From NCBI RefSeq assembly GCF_010727945.1, contig NZ_AP022569.1, forward strand, positions 3,782,001 to 3,846,000: a DNA stretch of 64,000 nucleotides. Direction: 5' to 3'. Below the pieces are notes generated by a model. The model was not told the origin of the DNA. It saw nothing but the letters and a program-made list of their open reading frames with translations, and did no database searches. The DNA comes from Mycobacterium cookii (GTDB lineage: Bacteria; Actinomycetota; Actinomycetes; Mycobacteriales; Mycobacteriaceae). The position numbers were made by a program, and so were the translations under genes. Below are positions 1 through 10,310 of this stretch, one piece after another (position 1 is the stretch's first letter; every line of letters begins with the position of its first letter).

Positions 1-902
<902 letters not shown>

Positions 903-940
903 TCACTTCGCCAGCGTCCATCACCGAAGCGGTGATCCGG

Positions 941-957
941 AGGGCCGTAAGTCACTG
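941..957. promoter_or_regulatory. DosR (DevR)-like box 1, divergent gap / KAS-pfkB promoter
   Basis: The minus strand reads cagtgacttacggccct. The core resembles the mycobacterial DosR motif (GGGACTNNNGNCCC type, with GGCCCT common in the right half), with T instead of G at the second core position. It matches the motif at 7731-7747 in 15 of 17 bases. It sits between gap (start 785) and the KAS gene (start 1075). The genes downstream include homologues of Rv2029c and Rv2006, known DosR targets in M. tuberculosis. Binding is inferred from motif and context. Confidence 0.55.
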
Positions 958-1074
958 ATCTGGTCGCCAGATGTCTTCAGGCGGCGGAGGTCAATCGGCT
1001 CCCCACTAGGGTCGCAATGCTCTGTTGGCCGATGCCGTCGCGATACATCCTGTGAAAGCGAAGGGAGGGCGACG

Positions 1075-2172
1075 ATGCCCAAGAACTGGTTGGTGATGGA
1101 GGGTAACGGACCCGCAGCGCCCTTCCGCACCCGATTGGCCGGGGCGGGGCGACACCTGCCCGCCACTGTGCTCACGACTGACGAGTTGATGGCGAGCACG
1201 CGTCATCACACCCACATCGATCTGGAACGACTGACCGGCATCTACGAACGCCGCGTCTCGATCGGCGACGAGGACTCTTACAGCCTTGCAACGGCCGCGG
1301 CGCTGGATTGCCTGGACAAGGCGCAGCAGCAGGCGGCGTCGCTCGATGTGGTGATCAGTTGCAGCATCACGAAGTTCCGTGGCGGCCTGACGCAGTGGGT
1401 AGAGCCGACGATGAGTAGCGCCGTCGCCCGTGCGATCGGGGCTGAGAAGGCAGCGACGTTCGACCTGTCCAACGCATGTGCCGGAATGCTGACGGGTGTC
1501 ACGGTGCTCAACGATTGGATCCGGCAAGGCATCGTCGAACGCGGTTTGGTGGTCAGCGGCGAATACATCTCGCAACTAGGCCAGAATGCGGCCAAGCACA
1601 TCCGCAACATCATGAGCAAAGAACTCGCCTGCCTGACACTCGGCGACGCGGGTGCGGCACTCCTGCTCGACCGTGCCACCCCCGGGTCCGGTGGGATCAG
1701 CCTCGCCGGTTTCACCACGGTGGCCGACCACAGCCGGCTGTGCCTCGCCTACCCGAAGGGGCATGACCCGGGTGCGCGGATGTTCACCGATTCTCGCGGG
1801 ATCCAGCGGGCAGCCATCGCCGACACCCCGCTTTTGCTGCACGAGGTCCTCGAAGCAGCCGGCATCGAGATTCACGACATCGATCACGTGATCACGCATC
1901 AGACCTCGGCCCGCGCGATACGCAAGGGGATGGCCGCGATGTCCGCGTCGTTCGGTGACAGCCCACGGCACGACGCGGTGATAACGGTGGATCGGTACGG
2001 GAACACGGCGTCGACGACCCACACGGTCGCCTTGGTCGAAGAACTTGAAGCCGGGCGGATCCGGCCGGGCGAAACCATCGCCTTGATTGCTCTGGCATCA
2101 GGTCTGGAGATCGGTGTCGTTCTCCTGACCGTGGACGAGGATTTGGTGGGCCGCTATGGGCACAGTAATTGA
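1075..2172 (+). CDS. 3-oxoacyl-ACP synthase III (KAS III / FabH-like), complete catalytic triad
   Basis: The 365-residue product belongs to the thiolase-fold KAS III family, which condenses an acyl-CoA starter with a malonyl thioester. The full Cys-His-Asn set is visible: C135 in SNACAGML, H275 in ITHQTSA and N310 in RYGNTAS. The ATG at 1075 was chosen because AAGGGAGG lies at 1061-1068; the frame is open further upstream, but that would run through the promoter region. The stop overlaps the next gene, which encodes a degenerate relative, by 17 bases, so the two products probably form one enzyme. The substrate cannot be read from sequence; it could start a lipid or polyketide, or work as an acyltransferase. 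Confidence 0.85.
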   Translation: MPKNWLVMEGNGPAAPFRTRLAGAGRHLPATVLTTDELMASTRHHTHIDLERLTGIYERRVSIGDEDSYSLATAAALDCLDKAQQQAASLDVVISCSITKFRGGLTQWVEPTMSSAVARAIGAEKAATFDLSNACAGMLTGVTVLNDWIRQGIVERGLVVSGEYISQLGQNAAKHIRNIMSKELACLTLGDAGAALLLDRATPGSGGISLAGFTTVADHSRLCLAYPKGHDPGARMFTDSRGIQRAAIADTPLLLHEVLEAAGIEIHDIDHVITHQTSARAIRKGMAAMSASFGDSPRHDAVITVDRYGNTASTTHTVALVEELEAGRIRPGETIALIALASGLEIGVVLLTVDEDLVGRYGHSN

Positions 2173-3049
2173 GCAACTCGACGTCACCCGAGCAGGCTGG
2201 CGGACCCGGCACAGCGCACTGCATCTGGCGGTCTCGGCCGCCAAGACCTGTCTGCACCGTGCCGGCCGGGAGCCCGACGACGTCGATCTTCTGATCAACA
2301 CCGGCATCTACCGCGACAAGAATCTCGCCGAGCCGGCCCTCGCGGCGCTCATCCAGGAGGACGTCGGGGCCAACCCCGAGGATCCGCACGAGGACGCTCA
2401 CGGCACATTCTCGTTCGACATAGCGAACGGAACCTGCGGAATCCTCACCGCTCTGCAGATCGTCGACGGCTTTCTGCGGTCACACACCATCGATTGCGCC
2501 CTGGTCGTCACCAGTGACGCCGACCCGGGACGGGGGATGAGCGAGCACTTTCCCTTCTCGCCCGTCGGGGCGGCATTGTTGTGCGACTGGACCGAGGACG
2601 ACTTCGGGCTCGGCCGTGTGCACTGGTTGAACATCCCCGACGACGGTGAAAACTTCCGCGCCACTGTCGGACTCGACGACGCGCGCAATGTGCTTCGGTT
2701 CAGTGAGTCGGCAGCGATGGACGTGCAGTTCGCCGCCGCCGGCGCCCAAGTCGCGCAACGCTGCCTTGCGGAGGCCTCCCTCGGCCTTTCCGACGTCGAC
2801 ATGATCGTCGCCTCGCCGGCCCGGCCCGGCTATCGCGCGGCACTGGCCGCCAAACTCGGAATCCCGGTGGAACGGATCACCGTCGCCGACGACGAGCGCA
2901 TGCACACCGCCTCGCTGGTGTCGGCACTGAGTGGTGCGGCCGAAGAACTCTCGCCCGGCGCCCGCATTCTGCTCGTCGCCGTCGGCGCCGGTGTCACCGC
3001 AGGTGCCGCCCTATACCGCCAAGCGCCGAATCTGGTGTCGCAGAGATGA
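2156..3049 (+). CDS. Degenerate KAS III-like protein, probable partner of the preceding synthase
   Basis: A 297-residue thiolase-fold protein, shorter than FabH (about 320-330) and lacking the usual first N-terminal segment. The nucleophile appears kept as C94 in DIANGTCGIL. The position of the catalytic His motif reads VASPARPGY, and the GN(T/S) region reads ADDERMHTAS, so His and Asn are missing. This resembles two-subunit KAS III-type enzymes such as PqsB/PqsC, where one partner has lost part of the triad. The gene overlaps its neighbours on both sides (17 bases upstream, ATGA downstream), which implies coupled translation. Thiolase-fold membership is firm; a heterodimer with the upstream protein is inference. 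Confidence 0.75.
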   Translation: MGTVIEQLDVTRAGWRTRHSALHLAVSAAKTCLHRAGREPDDVDLLINTGIYRDKNLAEPALAALIQEDVGANPEDPHEDAHGTFSFDIANGTCGILTALQIVDGFLRSHTIDCALVVTSDADPGRGMSEHFPFSPVGAALLCDWTEDDFGLGRVHWLNIPDDGENFRATVGLDDARNVLRFSESAAMDVQFAAAGAQVAQRCLAEASLGLSDVDMIVASPARPGYRAALAAKLGIPVERITVADDERMHTASLVSALSGAAEELSPGARILLVAVGAGVTAGAALYRQAPNLVSQR

Positions 3050-4041
3050 AAACACCGACGGCATCCACAATCGTCACCCTGACGATGAATCCGGCGCTCG
3101 ACATCACCACGGACACCGATCAGGTCATCCCCACCGACAAAATGCGATGCGGGCTGCCCCGCTACGATCCCGGCGGCGGCGGGATCAACGTCGCGCGAAT
3201 CGTGCATGTGCTCGGCGAGTCGGTATCGGCGCTCTTTCCCGCCGGCGGCCACGCCGGCGACAAGGTGACGGATCTTGTCGCTGACTCAGGGGTTCCGGTG
3301 CAGCGCATACCTGTGGCCCACTCCACCAGGGAAAGCTTCACCGTCGATGAGCGCTGTACCGGCAAGCAGTACCGGTTCGTGCTGCCGGGCCCGCGGCTCA
3401 CTGATGCCGAGCAGGCTGCGTGCCTCGAGACTCTCAGTGCCGCAGCAGGATCCGCGGACTTCGTCGTCGCGAGCGGTAGCCTGCCGCCCGGGGTGCCTTC
3501 CGACTTCTACCAGCGGGTCGCCGACATCTGTCGCGAGCGCGGTGCGCCGCTGATCCTCGACACGTCCGGCGGTGGACTGCGACATATCTCCTCGGGCGTC
3601 TTTCTGCTCAAGCCCAGCGTGCGAGAACTGCGCGAGTGTGTCGGACGAGAGCTCATCAGCGAGTCGGAACAACTCGCCGCGGCGCACGAACTCATTGACC
3701 GCGGCTGCGCTCAATTCGTCGTCGTGTCACTTGGCGCCGACGGCGCTTTACTCGCCACACCGCATGGCGGCCAACGTTATTCGGCAGTGCAGGTACCGTC
3801 CGGCAGCGGTGTGGGCGCCGGGGACGCCATGACCGCCGGCATCACCGTCGGCCTGAAGCGCGGCTGGCCACTCGACAAGGCGGTGCGACTGGGCATCGCT
3901 GCGGGTTCGGCCATGTTGCTGACTCCCGGCACCGCGCACTGCGCCCGGGAAGACGTCGAGCGGTTCTTCGAGATCGTCGCCGACCCTATAGATCTCGACC
4001 GCGATAAGCGGTTGTCCGTTCAAGGAAAGACATCGCCATGA
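3046..4041 (+). CDS. pfkB: PfkB-family sugar kinase (6-phosphofructokinase 2 / 1-phosphofructokinase type)
   Basis: The 331-residue ribokinase-fold kinase has the substrate-binding start LTMNPALDIT, a glycine-rich DPGGGGINVAR stretch and the C-terminal GVGAGDAM anion-hole motif with catalytic base D260. Its length and wording match M. tuberculosis PfkB (Rv2029c), a DosR-regulon gene linked to non-replicating growth. It phosphorylates a sugar phosphate with ATP, probably fructose 6-phosphate to the 1,6-bisphosphate. The start ATG overlaps the previous stop (ATGA), and the next gene overlaps in the same way. The place between a trehalose/maltose-processing enzyme and a GAPDH gene fits a hypoxic glycolysis role. 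Confidence 0.9.
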   Translation: MKTPTASTIVTLTMNPALDITTDTDQVIPTDKMRCGLPRYDPGGGGINVARIVHVLGESVSALFPAGGHAGDKVTDLVADSGVPVQRIPVAHSTRESFTVDERCTGKQYRFVLPGPRLTDAEQAACLETLSAAAGSADFVVASGSLPPGVPSDFYQRVADICRERGAPLILDTSGGGLRHISSGVFLLKPSVRELRECVGRELISESEQLAAAHELIDRGCAQFVVVSLGADGALLATPHGGQRYSAVQVPSGSGVGAGDAMTAGITVGLKRGWPLDKAVRLGIAAGSAMLLTPGTAHCAREDVERFFEIVADPIDLDRDKRLSVQGKTSP

Positions 4042-7000
4042 CGCTGCCGGTCACCGTCGACCCGCGCTACCACGACGCCGTCATCTTCAACCTCGACGCT
4101 GTGTTGACCGAGACTGATGGTGCTCTGCTCGAGTCGACGGTCAACCTGGTGCGAAAGTTGCTTGACGTCGGCGTTGCGACGGCCGGCTACGCGGCGCGCC
4201 CGGACGGTCGGCAGCTGGTGAAATCCGCAGGGATTGATGACCTTTTCGGTGTCTTCGTCGACGACATCGCTGCCGCCGCCCTCGTAACAGCCGCACGCCA
4301 ACTCGGTGTGCGGCCGCAACGGTCTGTCGTCGTCGACGGCGCCGGTGCCGGGATAGCGGCGGCCCAGCACGACGGTTTCGCGCTTGTGATCGGTGTCGAC
4401 AGCGCCGGGAATCGCGACCGACTACTCGGATGCGGCGCCGACGTGGTGGTTGCTGACCTGGAGGACGTCGCTGTGCGGGTGGGCGACAGACGGATCTCTG
4501 CGCTGCCCGATGCGGTGGAGTCATACGGCCAGATCATCGGTGTGCTGGGCGCCCGTGAGCCGATGTTGTTTCTCGACTACGACGGAACGCTGTCACCCAT
4601 CGTCGCCGAACCCGACGCCGCCACCCTCGTCGACGGAGCGGCCGAAGCGCTGCAGAGTCTGGCGTCGCAGTGCCCCGTCGCGATCCTGAGCGGTCGCGAC
4701 CTCGCCGACATCCAAGCTCGGGTAGCGATACCGGGCATCTGGTACGCAGGCAGCCACGGCTTTGAGTTGACGGGACCGGACGGCACGTATCACCGAAACG
4801 AAGCCGCCGCTGCCGCCATCGACGTCCTCGAGTGCGCGGCGGCCGAGTTGAGCCAGATCCTGGCGGATATTCCCGGAGTACGCGTGGAACACAAGCGCTT
4901 CGCGGTCGCGGTTCACTACCGCCAGGTCGCACCGGAGAACATCAGCGAGATCGTCTCTGCCACACATAAACTCGGACAGCGCGATGGCCTGCGCGTGACC
5001 AACGGGCGCATGCTCGTCGAGTTGCGGCCCGACATCGACTGGGACAAGGGAACCACGCTGGCCTGGATTCGGGATCGCATCGACGCCGAGGGTTGCCTGC
5101 TGCCGATCTACATCGGCGACGACCTCACCGACGAAGACGCTTTCGACGCAGTTCAATTCGACGGCATCGGGATTGTCGTACGCCACGACGAGGACAGCGA
5201 CCGCAAGACGGCCGCCCGTTTCGCTCTGCAGAGTCCCGATCAGGTGCGCGAGTTCGTCCAGCGCGGGTCGAATTGGCTGGCGAACAAGCATCAGACGTCG
5301 AACAAGGCCTGGGATTTCACCCTTGACGGGTATGACCCGCAGAGCGAGAAACTTCATGAGTCGTTGTGCACGGTGGGAAATGGCTACTTCGCCACTCGGG
5401 GCGCGGCGCCCGAATCGAAGGCCGACCAGGTGCACTATCCGGGCACCTATGCGGCGGGGGTTTACAACCGACTCGTCGACGACGTATCGGGCACGGCAAT
5501 CGACAACGAGAGTTTGGTCAACCTGCCTAACTGGCTTGCCCTGACCTTCCGGGTCGACGGCGGGAGCTGGTTCGACATCGACGCGGTCAGCGTGCTGTCC
5601 TACCGGCAGAGCTTCGACCTTCGCGGCGCGGTACTGACGAGACAGGTGCGTTTCCGTGATGACGCCGGACGCACCAGTTCACTTACCCAGCAACGATTCG
5701 CCGCGATGCACATGCCCCACGTCGCTGCACTGCAGACGACGATCGTCGCCGAGGATTGGTCGGGGACGATCGAGATTCGATCGACGCTCGACGGCAACGT
5801 CACGAACTCGCTCGTCGAGCGGTATCGCGATTTGGCCAACGATCATCTTCGGTTAGAGGAAAAGCGGGAGATCGATGACCACTCTGTACTGCTGTTGGTA
5901 CAGACGACTCAGTCGCGCATTCCCATTGCGATGGCGGCGCGCAGCACCGCGTGGCGCGACGGCTCCCCAGTCCCGGCGACTTATCGCCTATTCGACCAGG
6001 ACACGGAAATCGGTCACGACATCGCAGTCCGGCTCTCAATCGGGGACGCGGTGACGGTGGAGAAGATCGTGACCCTGTTCACCGGGCGCGATGTCGCAAC
6101 GTCCGAACCCGCTGTCGATGCCCAGCGTTGGCTGAGCCGGCTCGGTCGGTTCGCCGAGTTGCGCGATGGGCACCTGAATGAATGGGCACATCTGTGGGAG
6201 CGCCTGTCCATCGAGTTCGAGGATTTCACCGACGAATCGCGCATCCTGCGATTGCATCTCCTGCACCTGCTGCAAACGGTCTCACCCAACAGTGCAGACC
6301 TCGATGTCGGGGTGCCCGCGCGCGGACTGCACGGTGAGGCGTATCGCGGGCACATCTTCTGGGACGAGTTGTTCATCTTCCCGGTCCTCAACTTGCGGCT
6401 GCCCATGGTCACCCGGTCGCTCCTGGGATACCGCTACCGCCGTCTGGCCGAGGCGCGTCAGGCCGCCAAGGCGGCGGGCTACCGCGGTGCGATGTACCCC
6501 TGGCAATCCGGCAGCGACGGACGCGAGGAAAGCCAACGCCTGCACCTCAATCCGCGCAGCGGCCGGTGGAATCCCGACTCGAGTGCGCGGGCGCACCACA
6601 TCGGCATTGCCGTCGCCTACAGCTCGTGGAAGTTCTATCAGGTCACCGGCGACCTTGCCTACCTGATCGACTACGGCGCGGAGATGCTGGCCGAGATCGC
6701 GCGCTTCTGGGTGAGCAGGGCGAGCTACGACGAGGAACGCGAACGCTACAGCATCCGAGGCGTCATCGGGCCCGACGAATTCCACTCGGGCTACCCCGAC
6801 GCTCCTTACGACGGCATCGACAACAACGCATACACGAATGTGATGGCGGTCTGGGTGATCATGCGTGCCCTCGACGCACTGAAACTGCTACCGCTGCCGA
6901 ACCGACTCGACTTGATGGAGACGCTCGGACTGCGCAATGACGAACTGGCGCACTGGGAAGAAGTGAGTCGACGGATGTTCGTCCCGTTCCACGACGGACT

Positions 7001-7688
7001 CATCAGCCAGTTCGAGGGATACAGCAACCTGGAAGACCTGGATTGGGACGCTTACCGGCAGCGGTACGGCAATATCCAGCGCCTCGACCGCATCCTCGAG
7101 GCGGAGAACGACGACGTGAACCGATACAAGGCTTCCAAGCAGGCCGACGTCCTCATGCTGCTCTACCTGATGTCGGCAACGGAGTTGTGTGAGTTGCTCG
7201 AACGGCTCGGCTACCGCTTCATGCCCGACAAGATCCCGGAAATGGTGGACTACTACCTGGCTCGCACATCGCATGGGTCGACGCTGAGCGGTGTGGTGCA
7301 CACCTGGGTGCTCGCCCGGGCCAATCGTGATCGTGCCATGGAGTTCTTCCAGCAAGCGCTCAAATCCGACGTCTCCGACATCCAGGGCGGCACCACGTCC
7401 GAAGGCATCCACCTGGCGGCCATGGCGGGCACCGTCGACCTCATGCAGCGATGCTTCACCGGAATGGAGACCCGGTCCGGCCGCATCATCCTCTCCCCGT
7501 ACTGGCCGGAAACGCTTGGCGTGCTGGCATTCCCGATCCACTACCGCGGTCTGCACCTGCACCTGCGCGTCAGCGGGAAGGGCGTGATGATCAGTGTCGA
7601 TCCGCGCGATGCTGCCGGCGTCGACGTGGAATGCCATGGTCGGGTGGTGCGACTCATGCCCGGGACCACGGTCCGATTTCCAGGCTGA
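4038..7688 (+). CDS. otsB1: HAD-like / trehalose-6-phosphate phosphatase / GH65 three-domain fusion (Rv2006, OtsB1-like)
   Basis: The 1216-residue protein has three parts. Residues 1-150 are a HAD-like domain whose nucleophile motif reads FNLDAV, so the first catalytic Asp is Asn. Residues about 165-415 form a trehalose-phosphatase domain with DYDGTLSP (D180, D182), an SGRDLAD motif and GDDLTDEDAF. From about 430 to the end is a glycoside hydrolase family 65 domain of the maltose/trehalose phosphorylase type, with general acid E914 in GPDEFHSGY. M. tuberculosis Rv2006, a DosR-induced gene, has the same order but is about 110 residues longer in the N-terminal HAD part. Likely job: phosphorolysis or turnover of trehalose-type disaccharides. 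Activity of each domain is not shown by sequence. Confidence 0.87.
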   Translation: MTLPVTVDPRYHDAVIFNLDAVLTETDGALLESTVNLVRKLLDVGVATAGYAARPDGRQLVKSAGIDDLFGVFVDDIAAAALVTAARQLGVRPQRSVVVDGAGAGIAAAQHDGFALVIGVDSAGNRDRLLGCGADVVVADLEDVAVRVGDRRISALPDAVESYGQIIGVLGAREPMLFLDYDGTLSPIVAEPDAATLVDGAAEALQSLASQCPVAILSGRDLADIQARVAIPGIWYAGSHGFELTGPDGTYHRNEAAAAAIDVLECAAAELSQILADIPGVRVEHKRFAVAVHYRQVAPENISEIVSATHKLGQRDGLRVTNGRMLVELRPDIDWDKGTTLAWIRDRIDAEGCLLPIYIGDDLTDEDAFDAVQFDGIGIVVRHDEDSDRKTAARFALQSPDQVREFVQRGSNWLANKHQTSNKAWDFTLDGYDPQSEKLHESLCTVGNGYFATRGAAPESKADQVHYPGTYAAGVYNRLVDDVSGTAIDNESLVNLPNWLALTFRVDGGSWFDIDAVSVLSYRQSFDLRGAVLTRQVRFRDDAGRTSSLTQQRFAAMHMPHVAALQTTIVAEDWSGTIEIRSTLDGNVTNSLVERYRDLANDHLRLEEKREIDDHSVLLLVQTTQSRIPIAMAARSTAWRDGSPVPATYRLFDQDTEIGHDIAVRLSIGDAVTVEKIVTLFTGRDVATSEPAVDAQRWLSRLGRFAELRDGHLNEWAHLWERLSIEFEDFTDESRILRLHLLHLLQTVSPNSADLDVGVPARGLHGEAYRGHIFWDELFIFPVLNLRLPMVTRSLLGYRYRRLAEARQAAKAAGYRGAMYPWQSGSDGREESQRLHLNPRSGRWNPDSSARAHHIGIAVAYSSWKFYQVTGDLAYLIDYGAEMLAEIARFWVSRASYDEERERYSIRGVIGPDEFHSGYPDAPYDGIDNNAYTNVMAVWVIMRALDALKLLPLPNRLDLMETLGLRNDELAHWEEVSRRMFVPFHDGLISQFEGYSNLEDLDWDAYRQRYGNIQRLDRILEAENDDVNRYKASKQADVLMLLYLMSATELCELLERLGYRFMPDKIPEMVDYYLARTSHGSTLSGVVHTWVLARANRDRAMEFFQQALKSDVSDIQGGTTSEGIHLAAMAGTVDLMQRCFTGMETRSGRIILSPYWPETLGVLAFPIHYRGLHLHLRVSGKGVMISVDPRDAAGVDVECHGRVVRLMPGTTVRFPG

Positions 7689-7730
7689 CCGGATGTCCAA
7701 TGCCAGCTGCCGCAGCGCGGTTACCCAGTC

Positions 7731-7747
7731 CAGTGACCTTCGGCCCT
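7731..7747. promoter_or_regulatory. DosR (DevR)-like box 2, upstream of the ppsA-PFOR-hydrogenase run
   Basis: The plus strand reads cagtgaccttcggccct, matching the motif at 941-957 (minus strand) in 15 of 17 bases. It lies 167 bases before ppsA in the only sizeable gap (7689-7913) of the 1-21639 region. The rest of the gap holds a perfect 10-base palindrome (ggcacgtgcc, 7753-7762) and a 7-base inverted repeat (7782-7788 / 7812-7818) of unknown meaning. DosR binding is inferred. Confidence 0.55.
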
Positions 7748-7913
7748 GGCATGGCACGTGCCGTCGTGGGAGCTTGGCAGTTGTGGCGTTATCGGCCATA
7801 CGGCAACGAACCGCCACACCGAACGTATCGATCGTTTCTGTGCCGCCACGACGAATGGCGTTGTCGGGCAACGAATGCGGACGAAAGCTTAATGCGCTAC
7901 GAGAGGACAAGTC

Positions 7914-10310
7914 ATGACCACATCCCGGTACGTCCGCTTTTTTGAGGAGTTCGGCATCGACGACGTGCCGCTCGTCGGCGGAAAGAACGCGTCGCTGGGC
8001 GAGATGTTCCAGAAGCTGTCCGGGCAGGGCGTCCGCGTCCCGCACGGATTCGCGATCACCGCCGAGGCTTATCGCTACATGTTGGACGAGGCCGGCGCCT
8101 GGGACCGCTTGCATGCCGAGCTCGACGAGCTGGACCCCGCCGACGTCGCCGCGCTGGCGCGTAAAGGCAAGCGCGCGCGTGAGATCGTCTACGGCGCCGG
8201 GCTCCCCGACGATCTGGCCGCCGAGATTCTGGATGCCTATCGCAAGCTCCAAGAGGAGTACGGCGAGGAGGTGAGCCTCGCTGTGCGGAGCTCGGCGACC
8301 GCTGAGGACCTGCCGACGGCGAGCTTCGCCGGCCAACAGGATTCGTATCTCAACATCAAAGGCGAGCAGAGTCTGCTCGACACGTGTCGGCGTTGTTTCG
8401 CCAGCCTGTTCACCGATCGCGCCATCCATTACCGACTCGATCAGGGCTTCGATCAATTCAAGGTGTCCCTGTCGATCGGCGTGATGAAGATGGTGCGCTC
8501 CGATATCGCTTCGTCCGGCGTGATGTTCTCCATCGACACCGAGTCGGGGTTTCGCGATGCAGTCTTGGTGACGGGCGACTACGGCCTCGGCGAGAATGTG
8601 GTTCAGGGCGCCGTCGACCCCGACGAGTTCTACGTCCACAAGCCGACCTATCTAGCCGGCCACCGCGCCGTGTTGCGCCGTCGCGTCGGCGACAAGGCGG
8701 TGAAGATGATCCTCGTCGAGGGTGACACGAAGAGCACGGTGCGAAACGTCCCGACACCGAAGTCCGACCGTGCCCGGTTCTGCATCACCGATGAGGACGT
8801 CCTGGAACTGGCCGGCTACGCGTGCACCATCGAGGCGCACTACGGGCGGCCGATGGACATGGAGTGGGCCAAGGACGGTCTGGACGGAAAGCTCTACATC
8901 GTTCAAGCCCGCCCTGAGACGGTGGCCTCCCAGCACACCGCAACGACGCTGGAAACCTACGTGCTCGAGGGTCGCGGTGAGCTGATCACTGAGGGCCGCG
9001 CGGTCGGCGACCGGATCGCCACGGGCGTCGCAAGACGAATCCATAACCCCGAGCACCTATCCGAGTTCAGGCCCGGCGAGGTACTCGTCGCCGACACCAC
9101 CACCCCCGACTGGGAGCCGATCATGAAGTCGGCCGCGGCGATCATCACCAACCGCGGCGGTCGCACCTGCCACGCGTCGATCATCGCTCGCGAGCTCGGC
9201 ATCCCCGCCGTGGTCGGCACCGGCGACGGAACCACGTGCGTGCCCGACGGCGAAACCGTGACGGTGTCCTGTGCCGACGGCGAATCGGGTCGCGTGTACC
9301 GGGGCGAACTCGGCTTCCACGTGGACCGCAGTGAGGTGGCGGATCTGGCGCGCCCGCGCACCCAGATCATGATCAACCTCGGGAACCCCGCGCTGGCCTT
9401 CAAGACGTCGTTCCTGCCGAACGACGGCGTGGGACTGGCCCGGATGGAGTTCATCATCAGCGAGGACATCCGCGTCCACCCGCAGGCCCTGCTGCACCCC
9501 GAGAAGGTTGACGACCCCGAGGCGCGCAAGACGATCGATCGGCTCACGCGCGACTATCCCGACGGGAGCGCCTTTTTCGTGCAGCGTCTATCGGAAGGAA
9601 TCGGCACCATCGCTGCCGCCTTCTGGCCCAAGCCCGTGGTGGTACGGATGTCGGACTTCAAGACCAACGAGTACGCAAGCCTGGTCGGCGGAGCGGCCTT
9701 CGAGCCGACCGAAAGCAACCCGATGCTCGGTTTCCGAGGCGCGTCGCGTTACGCGCATCCCGCCTACGCCGAGGGCTTCGCGCTGGAATGCCGCGCGATG
9801 CGGCGGGTACGCGAAGACATGGGTCTGACGAACGTCATCCTCATGCTCCCGTTCGTGCGCCGAATCGCTGAGGCGGACCTCGTCCTGCAGACGATGGCCG
9901 ACCTCGGTCTGCGCCGTGGCGAGAACGGACTCAAGGTGTACGCGATGTGCGAGATACCCAACAACGTGATCCTCATCGACGAATTCGCCAAGCGTTTCGA
10001 CGGCTTCTCCATCGGCTCCAACGATCTGACTCAGCTCACCCTGGGCGTCGATCGTGACAGCGAGATCGTGGCGTTCGACTACGACGAACGCGACGAGGGC
10101 GTCAAGGAGATGATTCGCATGGCCGTTGAGGGCTGTCGCCGCAACGGAATTCACTCGGGCCTGTGTGGACAAGCGCCTTCGGACTACCCGGACATGGCCG
10201 AGTTCTTGGTCCGGGTCGGCATCGAGTCGATGAGCCTCAACCCCGACACGGTGATCAAGACCACCCGTCAGGTCCTCCAAGTGGAGAAACAGCTCGTATC
10301 AGCGCAATGA
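7914..10310 (+). CDS. ppsA: Phosphoenolpyruvate synthase (pyruvate, water dikinase)
   Basis: The 798-residue protein has the three-part layout of PEP synthase and about its usual length (E. coli 792). The N-terminal ATP-grasp domain opens with VPLVGGKNASLGEM. The swivelling phosphohistidine domain has H420 in GGRTCHASII, and the C-terminal TIM barrel has GSNDLTQL and an active-site cysteine, C751, in GLCGQAP. It interconverts pyruvate and phosphoenolpyruvate through a phospho-enzyme. GAGAGGA stands just before the ATG. As first gene of the PFOR/hydrogenase run it sits at the pyruvate branch point. Direction is not known: PEP formation is usual for PpsA, but the setting would also suit PEP-to-pyruvate flux. 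Confidence 0.92.
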   Translation: MTTSRYVRFFEEFGIDDVPLVGGKNASLGEMFQKLSGQGVRVPHGFAITAEAYRYMLDEAGAWDRLHAELDELDPADVAALARKGKRAREIVYGAGLPDDLAAEILDAYRKLQEEYGEEVSLAVRSSATAEDLPTASFAGQQDSYLNIKGEQSLLDTCRRCFASLFTDRAIHYRLDQGFDQFKVSLSIGVMKMVRSDIASSGVMFSIDTESGFRDAVLVTGDYGLGENVVQGAVDPDEFYVHKPTYLAGHRAVLRRRVGDKAVKMILVEGDTKSTVRNVPTPKSDRARFCITDEDVLELAGYACTIEAHYGRPMDMEWAKDGLDGKLYIVQARPETVASQHTATTLETYVLEGRGELITEGRAVGDRIATGVARRIHNPEHLSEFRPGEVLVADTTTPDWEPIMKSAAAIITNRGGRTCHASIIARELGIPAVVGTGDGTTCVPDGETVTVSCADGESGRVYRGELGFHVDRSEVADLARPRTQIMINLGNPALAFKTSFLPNDGVGLARMEFIISEDIRVHPQALLHPEKVDDPEARKTIDRLTRDYPDGSAFFVQRLSEGIGTIAAAFWPKPVVVRMSDFKTNEYASLVGGAAFEPTESNPMLGFRGASRYAHPAYAEGFALECRAMRRVREDMGLTNVILMLPFVRRIAEADLVLQTMADLGLRRGENGLKVYAMCEIPNNVILIDEFAKRFDGFSIGSNDLTQLTLGVDRDSEIVAFDYDERDEGVKEMIRMAVEGCRRNGIHSGLCGQAPSDYPDMAEFLVRVGIESMSLNPDTVIKTTRQVLQVEKQLVSAQ

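Noticed and set aside
7753..7762. Perfect palindrome ggcacgtgcc before ppsA
   Set aside because: Short, very GC-rich and not repeated at the other promoter; chance occurrence is plausible, so it is not called as an operator.
6888..8639. 583-codon minus-strand open frame crossing the otsB1-ppsA gap
   Set aside because: Overlaps the ends of two well-supported genes and the DosR-like box, with no family resemblance.
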